Assembly (NCBI GenBank): GCA_034190875.2
Contig: CM067350.1
Span: 19,343,793 to 19,407,792 of the forward strand
From: Urechis unicinctus
Taxonomy: Eukaryota; Annelida; Polychaeta; Xenopneusta; Urechidae
Length of the DNA: 64,000 nt
Direction of reading: 5' to 3'
The notes under the pieces are model-generated. The model had not been told where the DNA came from. It saw only the letters and a program-made list of their open reading frames with translations, and searched no databases. The first letter of the stretch is position 1; every line of letters begins with the position of its first letter. Position numbers and translations under genes: made by a program. This document shows positions 11,560 through 22,799 of the stretch, piece after piece.

Positions 11560-11824
11560 TGTAAAAACAGTACTAGCTTAACTGCACACCAATAGCTGAC
11601 ATTTCTGGCAACTCGTGGGCTCATAGACTGACCGTTTGGCTCCAGCGCTAGCACTACTGCCACCTGGTGGACACATATAGACAACTAGTTAACACATAAG
11701 GAATGAAACAAATAACAACACATTGTTTGATGATAATCATAAAAGGGAGATTGAGTATGATGACAAATCAAATAGAGCAATGACAGCTGGACAAAGTAAG
11801 TAAGATAAGTTTGAGAGGTAGTTA

Positions 11825-12320
11825 ATATCATCACAGACGAGAGAGGTGGCTATTGTCTTGAGCAAGGCGAGGAAGGTGGTTTTTGTCTTGATCGAGCCGA
11901 GGGAGGTGGTTATTGTATCGAGAGAAGTGAGGGGTGGCTAACATGTAAAGAGAGCCCAGGGTGGTGGCTTATTTCATGTTAGAGGCAAGGGAGGTGGCTT
12001 ATTTCATGTGAGAGGCAAGGGAGGTGGCTTATTTTATGTGAGAGGCAAGGGAGGTGGCTATTGTCTTGAGAGAGGTGGTTATCGTCTCGAGAGAGGCAAG
12101 GGAGGTGGCTAATGTTTTGAGAGAGGCTGAGTAGTCAGTTATCATCTTGAGAGGTGAGAGAGGCAGCTATTGTCAGAGAGGCGATGGAAGAGGTTACTGT
12201 CTTGAGAGATGAGGGAGGAGATAGAGGCAAGCTAGATGGCTGTCATGAGAGAGGCAAGTGAGGGGACTGTTTTCTTGAGAGGGGATAGGGAGATGGCTGA
12301 TGTCTCGAGAGGCTAGGGAA
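11825..12320. repeat. Minisatellite, 30-40 bp unit (GAGAGGCAAGGGAGGTGGCT...)
   Basis: About fourteen imperfect units of GAGAGGCAAGGGAGGTGGC followed by TTATTTCATGT or TATTGTCTTGA. The three central units (about 11965-12060) are nearly identical and spaced 31-32 bp apart, and outer units are more diverged. The strand is strongly purine-biased. Confidence 0.85.
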
Positions 12321-13200
12321 GTTGATTGATGATCTCCACGTGCAGCATGGACATGAGAGATCGAAAGTAGGTAACAGCACAGATGCCTGTATGAATGACC
12401 ATGGAGTAATGCCTTATGACTCTATTGTAACCCTGTGGAATACCCAATCATCGGTAATAGATCGTTTTGGCGTACTTAGATTCTAAGAAAAATACTGAAT
12501 GGAGTAGCTAACAGGTCTTGAAATCACTTAAATGCAAATATCGCTCAAACTAGAACTGTTTCAACTCTGGATATACATTAATAGCTCATTTGAAACAACT
12601 TCAGGAGCCAAGCTGGTGGACCGCCAGTTGGTCTGTTGGACTAGTATACAATAGTGTCTGCCACATGACGCAATATAAGCAACAGGACTTAACAAACGGC
12701 ATGATAAAGCCGGGGACACCAACTGGACTATACTTATTGAATATTCCAGGACAAAATGCAAAGTAGTCAAAAACCAACAGGGTCACAACACAACATCTGG
12801 AGGTACTAACGTTGTTATTGGGTTATCCCAATGCTAAGGCTGATTTAGGGACTGCCCCCTACCCCCCACCTCCCTCCCTGTAAAGAGGTAGTGTACATGT
12901 GCCGTGCGACCGGGTATGATTTATCTGCCTCTCAGCTTGTACGACAAGTTTTGCTGGGCCTCGTATGGGATATGTTTTTCAGCTGCAATCTGTACAACTA
13001 GGTTTTTTGGGCTTCCTGTTGTACAACTTGTATGCCCTACAAATTTTCTACCGGCCCTACATTTTCAGTTATAAATAATGGTAAAAAACAAAAATGTACG
13101 TGTTTTTATTGTTTTTTATTATTTTATTCTTATATCAAATGCAACATTTAAATCAATATTTACATACTTGTCAAAACCTACAAAAAGCTGGCATTTATTC
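12321..13200. other. Non-coding stretch before the second hAT copy
   Basis: No gene was recognised. A pyrimidine-rich run lies at 12855-12885. A GTACGACAAGTTTTGC...GTACAACTTGTATGCC inverted pair lies at 12940-13035. The region beyond 13080 is AT-rich and probably the 3' flank of the hAT-derived copy. Confidence 0.4.
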
Positions 13201-13202
13201 AA

Positions 13203-13871
13203 TTAAGTCAACAACACAATTTTCCAACACACACACACATACTCCTCTTCCTCATCGTCATCATCACTTCTGATATCTAGTCTGCGACCTCTCAGTCCTG
13301 AACTGTGCCACAGTTCAATGGCTTCGTCTGGAAAGAACTCTGACATGGAAGGCGACTGTAACTGGAAGATCATCAAATCATTGATGGATGCAGAGCTAAG
13401 ACATGCTATCCAGTCTGTTTTCACCTTCTTCATGGCGCTAAATCCCCACCTCACTGCGAAGCAGAGCTGAAAGGGCCTTTGCAGCTGGAGCACTGACAAC
13501 CGAAGATTGCTTCGTTTTGGCGATTTGCACACAGTGCGTGTGTTATCACAAGACTTTTCATGATCCTTGACACTCTCCAACTTGTAGTGTCTATTACCCA
13601 ACACATATCGTCCTTTACGTTGACCTTCTTTGACGGCAAACGATCAACAAACAGAACAGAACATCACGCCCTTCTCGCTGTCATGTGAAAGCCATTCGCT
13701 TTTTTCTCCTCTTTCATTAATTAACCAGGCAGGATTCCCGCATCTGCAGGGCTTCTCTATTGCATAGTGCTCTCTGAGCTTTTTTGTCCTCTTCAAATTA
13801 GCGTTTCTTAGGCGACGGAGCCGGGCACGCATACTGCAACACCCTTTTAGTTGTTTCATGCTGAGCGGCAC
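13203..13871 (-). pseudogene. Internally deleted copy of the hAT-derived (ZNF862-like) gene
   Basis: In minus-strand order, an N-terminal part (SEWLSHDSEKGVMFCSVC, then YVLGNRHYKLESVKDHEKS in another frame) is joined almost directly to a C-terminal part. The C-terminal part reads WGFSAMKKVKTDWIACLSSA, SINDLMIFQLQSPSMSEF, then PDEAIELWHSSG, ending in an acidic DDDDEEEE tail. The central transposase-like region present at 8983-9795 is missing, and the frame shifts near 13640. The C-terminal blocks align with 8476-8679 (AIELW and the acidic tail). This is therefore a deletion derivative or a decayed paralogue of the 8443-10335 gene. Function is not expected. Confidence 0.7.
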
Positions 13872-14300
13872 CCTTAATCACTCAGTCGGCAAGAGAAGCA
13901 GACACACAACTGGTCTCTTTTACTGACTGAATCATACTGTTATGTCGATAAGCGATTACAGCGCTTGTTGTGGTGCCAATTTGAACTTGTGAGACACCCC
14001 CAAATTCTAGAAGACATTCTGTGTGTTCTCATTGGATGCAGACAACAACAATGTAGATGACGTCACAGAAAACCGAGGGTGCGTATCACAAATCAGTTTC
14101 ATGCGTCGGACTCGCGCAACGAAGGTCAATCCAGGTCCCAACCATGGCGTTGATTGGTCAAGTAGGAGCTGTCACGAAGATTAACGAACATGTCTAATGA
14201 ATATTCGGACGCATCAGTTTTAGACCTTGTCTTGTTGTAGACTCTAGGGCGAGAAGCGTAGTGGAACCCCTGGCACCAACATATCTGATAATCTATAATT
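13872..14300. other. Unassigned flank of the hAT copy
   Basis: No gene was found. A TGACGTCA octamer at 14058-14065 lies about 190 bp upstream of the hAT copy's first coding block, so it could be a remnant promoter. This is inference only. Confidence 0.35.
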
Positions 14301-14309
14301 AATCATCTA

Positions 14310-14480
14310 AGCAACATACCCCATTTTCACATTGTATGGCGGGTTATACATTTGCATAATACCTAGAATGATGGGGTATGCTTTTTGCAATTTTTACCAA
14401 GTACGATGGGTATGGGTTTTCGAGGTCGTGCGGCACACCCCTTCCTGGGAAAAGGCCAAGTCCCTCCCCCGGATGTAGGA
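14310..14480 (-). mobile_element. MULE-like MITE (family MU1), truncated copy
   Basis: It carries GGTTATACATTTGCATAATA, GATGGGGTATGCTTTTTGC and GGGTTTTCGAGGTCGTGCGG, in the same order as the reverse complement of 18182-18370. It ends in the C-rich terminus near 14480. The opposite end was not located. Confidence 0.6.
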
Positions 14481-14483
14481 TTT

Positions 14484-14560
14484 ACCAAGCGAAAAACTGT
14501 TTTAGTATTAATACACATACACAGGGCCCTCATGTGACTAACTAAACAATAATCGCTGTG
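14484..14560. repeat. Repeat pair partner of 15608-15700
   Basis: GGATTTACC...ACACA, then CCCTCATGTGACTAACTAAA and CAATAATCGCTGTG, match 15612-15700 with scattered differences. The two copies flank the element at 14961-15600, so they may be an old direct duplication around that insertion. Confidence 0.5.
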
Positions 14561-14960
14561 TCATGGTAGTATCACCTCCAGTATCACACTTAAAATTCGA
14601 CCAAACTTGTGCACGAGCCTTTCGATTGCCTGGAGACTCAATGAAAACCTCAAAGCAGTATATTATACAAATCAGTCTTGGATAAAGTGCCTTAAATGCT
14701 TTGATGTCGACGGGTACACTACTTCCCAGGACAAGGCGAAGTTCCCCAACCCACTGGTGTACTGTGTAGGTAGGGGTGTCAGTCGAACCTCATTTACCTT
14801 GTTCGCTGAAGTTGTAGGAAAGCTGTAATACATAGCACTTGTAAATATCCGTGGAAAACAAATTTGAAGCGGAATATAGTCCACAAATGCATCTGCTTAA
14901 GTCTATGTGAAACGCCAGACCTAACAGGTAATAGTTAGGTCTGTTAACTGGGCTAGACCG

Positions 14961-15600
14961 GGGCTAGGCAAAGAATCTCCGCCTCTGATAGCTCTGCGCT
15001 ATTTATTACTTTCGATCTCTCACATCCGAGCTGTAGGGGCGAAGCGCCGCCAGTGAAATTTCAGAGGTTCCGAAGTCAAAACGACCGATGAACTCGCTAA
15101 AAACTTACCAAAGCCCTCCAAGCAAAAAAATTTTGGGACAAAATGCAAAATTATATCACAAAATGACAGGAGGACTGTTTCTTTTACTACATTTTTGTCT
15201 ACTTGTTCTGTTTGAGCACTAAATTACTGCACATCATGAAACTTTGTTCAAAAACTCAACATGGCCGACTCCCACAATGCAACATAATTGCATTAATTCT
15301 CGTTTATTCGCTGTGATATCGCTCATGTTTTCGATTCGCAGGATGGCCATGTTGGACAACAATTTTTGAAATTGTGTTGGATTTCGTTGATTCTGTTGAT
15401 TAAGGAGTATGACTGTTGTTGGACTCTAGGCAAGATTGATGGTAAAACATTCATGGATATGAAAAATGTCCCTAGTCCATTGTGAGAAGGAGCAAATTCG
15501 CTTATAACGCTCAAGATTCTGCATACGGACCCTCGCCCCTAAGGTGGCATCAGATCATCAAAACACTAGCCTGACCAGGGGCGAGTTGCCTTGCCTAGAC
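14961..15600. repeat. Dispersed hairpin repeat, copy 2 (expanded)
   Basis: It starts CTAGGCAAAGAATCTCCGCC and ends GGGGCGAGTTGCCTTGCCTA, with GGCATCAGATCATCAAA near the right end. About 500 bases of unrelated sequence are inserted relative to the 110-bp copy inside the pogo-like MITE. No credible coding frame was found. Confidence 0.5.
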
Positions 15601-16270
15601 CGGGGCAGGGGTGGGATTTACCGAAAAATAAACTATTCATACACAAACACAGTGCCTTCATGTGAATGAATAAACAATAATCGCTGTATAACATGTTTTT
15701 ACAAATACCGCATGTCAAACGACTTACTTAATGAAATATCGATTCATAAACAAGTATATATTGGTCTACTGCTTTCGAACACCGCTTTCGCAGTTATGAA
15801 AATAAACAGGAAGTCATAAGGCATCCATTGGAGTCAAAATAAATATGAAATTGAGACTAAAACAATACATAAACATAACACGCTGGTTTCATAATAAAAA
15901 TAATGCCGAATACAGCTATTTATGTAACAAAATACAAACATAGACATTAAATAATATTTCATTATTGGGCTGTGAGAGTACCTCCCGCAAAACTTTAAAA
16001 ACAAGATTGGCGTTGAAAAGTAAATAAGCACCCTGAGGCGCTGCCAAACCAATACCCCTCAGTCCATACCTTACGTGGGCTTACACTGTTTACAGTGTTT
16101 AAAGTGCAAGTAATGGCTAAAATATGATTTTTCGGGATCACATAGAACGCGATTTTCTGATCAATAATTTGCAGTTTTTTTTCGATCTGACGCGTAGTAA
16201 ACAAGAAATAAAAACAAACAACACATTAGGGAACTTCCCGAACACACGCCGAAGATGAACGAACGCACTG

Positions 16271-16278
16271 TGACGTCA
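16271..16278. promoter_or_regulatory. CRE-like palindrome TGACGTCA, left subterminal region of A
   Basis: It lies 168 bp inside the left end of element A, upstream of its plus-strand gene. Mirror-positioned octamers occur at 19892-19899 (A right), 24784-24791 (B left), 38657-38664 (K2 left) and 42738-42745 (K2 right). Binding by CREB/ATF-type factors is inferred from the octamer alone. Confidence 0.5.
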
Positions 16279-16948
16279 TATGTCACCAACATATTTTGAC
16301 ATGGTCGCCGTTTCTATTTGCGAACTAGCTGTCGTGCTAATTAATCGCTATCTACAGACACTCATCAGCGTTTTTTGATTCATGGCTTCTTGAGATTCTG
16401 TGACATACTTATCCTTACATTTCCCATATGAAAGTCGAGTAATAATTGACTGAATTACGTAAACATATGTTTCTGTGCTGATTTTGAAAACAAAATGAGA
16501 AAATTGTCGCAGCGGTGGAATGCTGCCTTTCGAGACGTTTCATCTGTGGTGGAATATATGGAAGAGGTGTTTTAAGCTATAATCCTTCCTCGTAGACAAT
16601 TAATTAAGTTAAGTCATTTACATATCGGTAGCCTGTTTCCATTACTGGAACTCTAGCTATCGCTTGTCCGCTTAGGAAAGTGGTCAGAATTTGCTGGTGC
16701 CCATTGACAAAATTGACATAGCAGACAGTGATCAGTGTGGGGCGGTTCAAGTTTTATAAGGCTGTACCACAGATAACATATATATTTGTCTCGTCAGGCT
16801 GCCATATGTAGATGTTTTCTTGTCTGACAGTAGCTTGCACTTGTTCTAGACAATCATCGGGCGATACCCAGTGCTCAGCCTTGGCCTGCTGTCAAATTTG
16901 CTCCATATAACTTTACCCTTGTCTTCCAGTCTGTATCATCGTGGTGCG

Positions 16949-17196
16949 AATATGTGAGGCCCATTACTGTAATAATTCGCATCTAACAAGACATAGTGAG
17001 CATGTTTTCCCGAGGGAATTATGTGTATGTTTATGCGGGATATGTAGAGGGAATGATACAGAGCCTTCTTGAACAATTCTCAGCTATTCCTACCCTGCTC
17101 AAGAATTCCATTGGAGAACTCAGGGGAATAAACCAGGAGCACTACCCTGACAATGAGGAGGCCGAGAGGCAGCATATGTATAGGTTTCTTCTTTAG
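16949..17196 (+). pseudogene. Conserved plus-strand exon of element A (unknown protein, possibly transposase part)
   Basis: A probable acceptor (CTTGTCTTCCAG) ends near 16930. The frame then has a stop near 16985, and an uninterrupted 66-residue frame from 16996 ending in MYRFLL and TAG. It is rich in charged residues, with GNYVYVYAGYVEGMIQSLL near the start and EHYPDNEEAERQHMYRF near the end. Element B carries the same frame at 25458-25658 with only two nucleotide differences, both changing the amino acid. I cannot name the domain. Its position, entering from the left TIR, is where K2 has its THAP gene. It could therefore be part of the element's transposase or accessory protein, but that is inference. 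Confidence 0.5.
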
Positions 17197-17559
17197 ATTA
17201 GCCATGTAGTAATGTTTCTAAAGGTGATGATGAATGATGGTGGTGATGGGGTAGGGGAGGGGTGGTGATGGAGTTGATGGTGGTGGTAGAAGCATCATAT
17301 TGGTGGTTGGTCTATTGATATTTGCTTCTTTTCACAAGTAATATCTAAGCTCTATTTATTTTTCAGCTTTGGTTTCAGCTAAGTCAAGCTTGTAACATTT
17401 AATTTTACCCGTCTGTTAACAGGTGCACAAGGACATAACTATTCCTTATCATCATACTTGCAAAAATTAAATGGTAAATATTGGAGTTGAAATTCACTTT
17501 CAACATCAAAGGTCATTTCAAACTCGCAATGTATGATGACGAACAGACATTGGAGTTTA

Positions 17560-17671
17560 AGATGCTATCACCCAAATGGCACCACCGTGCATAGCACACG
17601 GTGGGATTTGAACTTGCCACATTTGGGCAACTAGACAAACACCCACGCTGCTAGACCACAGCTGCCGGCCC
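17560..17671 (-). mobile_element. tRNA-derived SINE head inside element A
   Basis: On the minus strand from about 17671 a tRNA-like region begins GGGCCGGCAGCTGTGGTCTA, with an A-box-like segment. About 50 nt further on is a clear B box, GTTCAAATCCC (17603-17613). The body continues towards 17520. The same SINE is in element B (26025-26131), so it was present before A and B separated. Confidence 0.65.
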
Positions 17672-17976
17672 ATTATCTTAAATATTATTGGTGAGGTTTC
17701 CGTCATGATATGACCTCTGATGTTGTAGGTTATGTTGAAAAACAATATTAACCATTTTTATTTTCGAATTTTGGTACTTGTGAGCAGAATTGAATAAGCA
17801 TTAGTTTACTTGCATAATGTACCCACGAAATTCAATCATGATGATTGCTGTGCAATGACACAGGATGGATAAAATACCCGGCCAATCAAATCAGCTTCCT
17901 ATCATTTTATGCATATGGTATAATAAATTAGGTGGACTGGGCTTAACTGAATTCTGTTGCTGGTTGTCATCAGTGT

Positions 17977-18161
17977 GTAGTATCATTTATAGGTTCTAAT
18001 ATTTTTGAGAAAAGCTCAACGAAAATTACAGAATAAGACACATTATACTTTTTTGTCCCTTTATTATTTCCATGCTGGCAGTTGAAACCAGCATAAACTG
18101 ATTCGTCCTTGGGAAAAAAAACTTCTCTTATTCTCAGTACAGCACAGACTGACGGTGGCAC
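17977..18161 (-). pseudogene. P2X7-ballast-like gene of element A, C-terminal exon
   Basis: A minus-strand frame reads PPSVCAVLRIREVFFPKDES then VYAGFN. This matches the C-terminal signature of the P2X7 cytoplasmic (ballast) domain family, usually of the form LPSCxVxxIRxxFPxxxxxYxGFK. That domain holds a cysteine-coordinated zinc centre in vertebrate P2X7. The rest of the frame is probably read-through into flanking sequence. The exon lies downstream (lower coordinates) of the zinc-cluster exon at 18936-19150. Between them sits the MU1 insertion. Element B has the homologous stretch at about 26715-26840, with a stop in place of the residue after IR. Confidence 0.6.
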
Positions 18162-18181
18162 TCAGTGATGTCGGCCTAGAT

Positions 18182-18781
18182 CGGGGGGGGCACTTGGCCT
18201 TATCCCGGATAGGGGTGTGCCGCGGGACCTCGAAAACCCGTACCCTTCGTACAAGGTGAAAATGGCCAAAAGCATACCCCATCTACAAGGTATTATGCGA
18301 ATGTATAACCCGTCGTACAAGGTGCAAATGGCAAAAAAACGTACCCCGTCGTACAAGGTATTATGGAAATGTATAATGTATAATCCGTCGTACGTCGTAG
18401 CCGGCCGCTATCTTCTATGTATACATAACCATAGAAGATATCGGTTAGCTGGCCAATGCAAATCCCTGTGACCTGAGCGTGTGATTCTGGGGGGGGGGGG
18501 TGTCAAAGGGGCCATTCATTGCATTTGCATTGTCAACGATCGGTGGGAAATCCCAGGAGAAAATCTCCACATACTGCATGCGAAGAGAAAACATACCCCG
18601 CTGTACAAAACTAAGCCCCAAAAAAACCTTCGTACTGAAAAACATACCCCGTTGTACAGGTGTGAGGCCCAAAAAAAACCCGTCGTACAAGTCGAGAGGC
18701 CGCAAAAACATACCCCGTCGCGTGGCACATGTATACTACCTCTATACACTTAAGTACCCCACCCCCCCCCCACTCCCCGGG
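18182..18781. mobile_element. MULE-like MITE (family MU1), 600 bp, with 9-bp target duplication
   Basis: GGCCTAGAT occurs at 18173-18181 and again at 18782-18790. Element B has the uninterrupted site once (near 26832-26840, followed by ACCCCC), so the boundaries are proven by an empty site. Both ends are G-runs: CGGGGGGGGCACTT at the left and, inverted, CCCGGGGAGTGGGG at the right. The interior has several variants of CCCGTCGTACAAGG. A 9-bp duplication is typical of Mutator-like elements. No transposase frame is present. Confidence 0.75.
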
Positions 18782-18935
18782 GGCCTAGATACCCCCAGGA
18801 CCACTGTACCAACTGCCGATACACCGTGAATGGGAATAATCTGCATTATAAAGATATCTTTACAGCTGTTCATTCAGTAAATGAATATTTTTCATCAGGT
18901 ATCATCTGAACCAGACCATTTTTTAGAATACTCAC

Positions 18936-19150
18936 TCATACTGAGTAGCATGTTTCTTCTTGTACCTCTGGCAATTAGCACTATATGCTATTTCTATTGT
19001 CCAGGGACACAGACACCCAGAGACAAATCCTGGGTGTGCTGTAATACACATCCATAGATTTTACTTCTCGAGAACTTGTGGAATTTCTTGACAGCATTTA
19101 CTTTCTGCTACTGTAAGCATTGGCCCACATGAGCACCTAGTACAGGGCAT
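18936..19150 (-). pseudogene. P2X7-ballast-like gene of element A, zinc-cluster exon
   Basis: The minus strand reads CTRCSCGPMLTVAESKCCQE, then after one in-frame TAA, CITAHPGFVSGCLCPWTIEI and AYSANCQRYKKKHATQYE. It ends at a GTGAGT donor (18930-18935). The pattern is a Cys cluster with CC, then CITxHPGFxxxCLxxW, then a tyrosine/arginine-rich helix. This is the core of the P2X7 ballast-domain family widespread in invertebrates. No ion-channel sequence is associated, so this is a stand-alone domain protein. The homologous exon in B is at about 26985-27175 and in K2 at 42165-42294. The single stop, and the frame loss in the N-terminal exon, make this copy non-functional. Confidence 0.65.
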
Positions 19151-20180
19151 ATTTACAATGAATAACTAGCCAAAAAAATAATTAAATTGACATTACACAT
19201 GAATAAGAAGATGACTTGACGCAAGAAGGATAACTGTTAAATAAAGAGTAAAATATCTGCAAATGGTAGGAAATTATGTGCCATTACCATGTGCTGTTAC
19301 CCAGAGATACTTCTATTTGAGGAGAATTTGCTGGCCTTGTCTTAGCTGTAACAGCTATTCCTTGAAAGGTGTCCGCTCCCGAAACCAGTGCCAATAATTA
19401 AAATGAAAGAAGTATCTACTTATAAGTTGACAAGGAGAATACAATTTATTGAAATTATATTTTCGATTTATTGCAAAAACGAAATATCGAGTGAAATTTG
19501 AATTTAGTAGCAGTTTTCATTTGCGATAACGTTTTACCATAAAATCAAATAACGGGACACGAAAAGATATTCTCCGTAACAGAACAGGTGAATGGTGAAT
19601 CAATCATTGATAACCATGAAACGGGCCTGAAATCGAGGTGCAGCCCGGTGTTCCAGCCTTTATTATCGCTCGGTCACATTTGGTTGACGTTTTCACACTA
19701 CATAATAGAAGTTATCATAATTTAATATATTCTGGGCGAACAAGTACCCTAAGCCACATGAAATAATGTGATTCGTTGCGGTATATGATGGACATGATGA
19801 CGGTATAAAATACGATTCTGCTCACACCTACCACAGTTCCCGTGTAAACAAACGAGTAAATGACTGCGCTATCCGGTTGGATGGTGACATATGACGTCAC
19901 AAACTCAGGAGCCAATGGCCGTCGTTTTTTGCGCATATGCCTAAACGGTCCGAAAAATCGAGGATATATTGAAAAAAAACCTATAAAATGAAATTTTTGG
20001 ACGAAAATATTGTCGGCAACGTCTTTCACACTGAAATACACCTATTAGATCTTTGAATTGGGATTCGTAAAAAGACGTTACTTGCACTTTAACTAACTAG
20101 TCAGTGGGTCATTTGCTGACAAATTATAAGTATCTCAGAAATCGTTTTGTGTCTGTGACAATATCTGTTATAGCTGCGGC

Positions 20181-20305
20181 TGTAATATACAAATAAAGTG
20201 TCTGTTACATCTGCGACTGTACTAGACAAATAAAGGCAGTGTGGCCTGACACGCCATCATCTAAACACGTGTCTGTTCTTTTCAAGAACACTAGCAAGTG
20301 TTTCA
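20181..20305 (+). repeat. Probable 5' LTR end of Gypsy-1
   Basis: The stretch ends TCTTTTCAAGAACACTAGCA, then AGTGTTTCA, directly before a primer-binding site. The 3' LTR candidate at 28208-28323 ends in the closely similar CATTTCAAGAACACAAGCA then AGTAATACA. AATAAA signals occur at about 20192 and 20231, in an imperfect 40-bp duplication. The start is uncertain: TG at 20181 is a guess, and the right end of element A lies only about 90 bp upstream. Confidence 0.45.
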
Positions 20306-20318
20306 TGGTGGCAGCGGT
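20306..20318 (+). other. Primer-binding site of Gypsy-1 (tRNA-Leu type)
   Basis: TGGTGGCAGCGGT is the exact complement of the 3' end ACCGCTGCCACCA of metazoan tRNA-Leu(AAG/UAG). It follows the LTR end directly. Gypsy-2 has the near-identical TGGTGGCTGCGGT at 30536-30548. Confidence 0.6.
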
Positions 20319-22037
20319 CACTTATTTAATTTTAAGGACCTGCCAGGCTCCCCAGACTCGCCCTACCTGTCTGTCGTGAGATGTTTTCGTGTTTTCACAC
20401 GGTATTCTACTGAATCTCTCGACCGGAGCTCGCGACCGCATGGTCTAAACAAGATGGCGTCTCTCCTCGTGCCGTGGTACAGAGTGGATGACGTTTTCCA
20501 CATCTAACGCAGACATAACCTGGACCTGTGTCGGACTAAGATGGCTGTCTGGTAAACTGATTTACTGCTTACTCTAAACGTATTTTACAACTTACTGCGT
20601 TCGGGGACATTTCTTCTTAGCTCAGGTCGAACGGTAATATGAATATATACCGTTCTGCTAAAACATTTTCCGCGCGTCCAAGAAAACGCGTTTAGCTAAT
20701 GTGCTACATAACGCATCTAGAAAATAACATATGTCAAGAGCCTGTACAAAAAAAAATCCTAACGCACCGAAAAACTTAACCCCACTGACGCTAATTTTTT
20801 CAAGAAATGCCATCTATATATCATTTCCGAAAAATCGCGATACGATGACCGCCATTTTGGAAAATATTGGGTCGCGTGATTTCCCGCGATATCCCGCCGC
20901 CTCATCCGCATTGCCTTAGCATTAGTCGCTGATGCCATCAGTGATGGGTCACTTATTCTGAGCATGCGATGCACTGGTCTTGAACTTGAAAACAATGTTG
21001 CTGTGTTTCAGACTTTTTACCCCTTCCCAAATTGATCAAACTATAAATAATTACCATGGATGAAATCCCTCGCCGAAAAGGGATAAAATTGTCCGTGAAC
21101 ATCATTACATTCTAAAACTCCATCAATTGCGTATGTTTGGTGTTTGGTAGTTGTCTGAATCAATCTTAAATTTTTTACATTGCGTTGGTAAGTGTCAGTA
21201 AGACGTCTACCCTGACGTCTTGTAGGGCTAATTTCTTCTATGACATAGTGCTGCTCCTCCTCCACTGTTCGTCAGTGCTGTTTCAATCAGCTGTAACGTC
21301 ACCCGGGTATCCTCTACTTTACTCTATATACGTCTGCTCTGCCAGAGAGACTATCGGATCAGTTTTACCATAAGATCCGTGGTTAAGAGTTCCCTGAACT
21401 GAACCATAACGTGCATTTAACGCTGCTTCTTGGTCCAACTACTTAATAATTTGATGTATATCTACTCACTAAGTAACTACTCAGAGACTACTTACACTTG
21501 TTAATTTAGGATTACAAGTCGTTGTAACCTGATTTCTACCTGTCATACTGCTGCACGAATATCTGCCTGTTTGAATTAAGACACTAAATTTCTGTACTAC
21601 TCTATGGTCTCATAACGTTTTTGACATGTGAGGTTCTGATGTTAATGATACTGTTGTTCGGCTGCTCTATGTATTGACCTTGATCATTGTACAATCTGCT
21701 GTAATTCTCTGTACACATCGCTTACTTACTTCTGTGTTTATTTACTGCCTGCTGCTGCTTCATATTGACACATTTGAGTTGAAGCCCACCTATATTTAAT
21801 GCTACCCAGCTGTACTGACTCATGTTTGTAAATCGTAGTAATGATCTTTATCATTTTGTTTCTACACTCATGATATATTTACCTCTATATCAATAGGTTA
21901 TTGACACCTTCCTTTATTTAGGTAATTTCTTGTTCTTATTACCATAGTGCATATACCTATTGTAACATTGTAGCTTTGACACTGTTTGAACTCTACTTGA
22001 CTGACAGTCCTGATTGCAAGACTGACTGACTGAGAAA

Positions 22038-22675
22038 ATGACTGATAATGAGAGTAATGTTCCACCTCCTGCACAGGATGCTCCACGTGGGACTGCTACT
22101 GCACCTGGTGGAAGGAGCTATCAATACAGACCTAACATCAAACTACCTGGCCCAGTTGACATAACTGGTGATGATAAGAAAACCAACAGGGAGATTCACA
22201 AACAAATGTGGAGAAATTATTGTATAGCATCTCGCCTTGAACTTGAGGATCATCGAATACAATGTACTGAGTTCTTCAACAGCTTATGACCAGAGACCCT
22301 ACGTACTGTAAATGGCCTTGGTATACAGGAAACTGATGATTTAGCGGCCATCATAACCAATATGGACTCGTTTTGTATTGGCACATCAAATGATGCTATA
22401 TCGCATTACCTCTTCGCCATGCGAGACCAGAAGAAGGGAGAAACTGTGGATGCATAGATTACCGACCTCCGTATCAAGCAAAAGTCCGCATTCTTCACAC
22501 ACCAAGCTATGACACCAGACCAGGTGGCCCTTCGAAACAGGATTATGTGTGGCACCCTCTACTGGTAGGCCCAAGAGAAAATGCTGGATAAGGGCAGCCC
22601 AACCGTGGATCGAGTTATTGAATTAACAAGGCCCGTGAAGCCACAAAATACTACCTGAAAACAATGAACTCAACA
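22038..22675 (+). pseudogene. Gypsy-1 gag remnant
   Basis: ATG at 22038 opens MTDNESNVPPPAQD, and about 83 codons are open before TGA at 22287. The same frame continues with gag-like sequence (DDLAAIITNMDSFC, ISHYLFAMRDQKKGETVDA) through further stops near 22456 and 22567. Gag forms the particle that packages the element RNA. The protein-like text across stops and its place before a zinc knuckle identify it. It is not functional. Confidence 0.65.
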
Positions 22676-22799
22676 TAGGAATCAGTGCACAAGATCACAT
22701 CCAAGACACAACATGGTAAGAAGCTTAGGTATGACAAACTACAGAAACATGGCAGAGCAAAAGATAATGATGACCGCCATAGCCCGAGAAAAATGTAAC

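Larger units (their letters stand above)
16103..20088. mobile_element. Element A: TTAA-flanked (Kolobok-type) transposon, 3986 bp
   Basis: The TIR AGTGCAAGTAA, extending imperfectly for about 5 more bases, occurs at 16103 and inverted at 20078-20088. It is flanked by TTAA at 16099-16102 and 20089-20092. TTAA targets are used by Kolobok and piggyBac, and the two-gene content here points to a Kolobok-like element. Further in, both ends share TGTGACGTCATATGTCACCA in inverted orientation (near 16269 and 19905), so the subterminal regions are related. Contents: a plus-strand exon (about 16955-17196), minus-strand P2X7-ballast-like exons (about 18060-19150), a SINE (17560-17671) and a later 600-bp insertion (18182-18781). 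A second copy of the family is element B at 24611. The reading frames are interrupted, so it is not autonomous. Confidence 0.8.

Noticed and set aside
18936..19150. Complete P2X7 receptor
   Set aside because: No P2X channel ectodomain or paired transmembrane segments are nearby; only the cytoplasmic ballast-type domain is recognisable.
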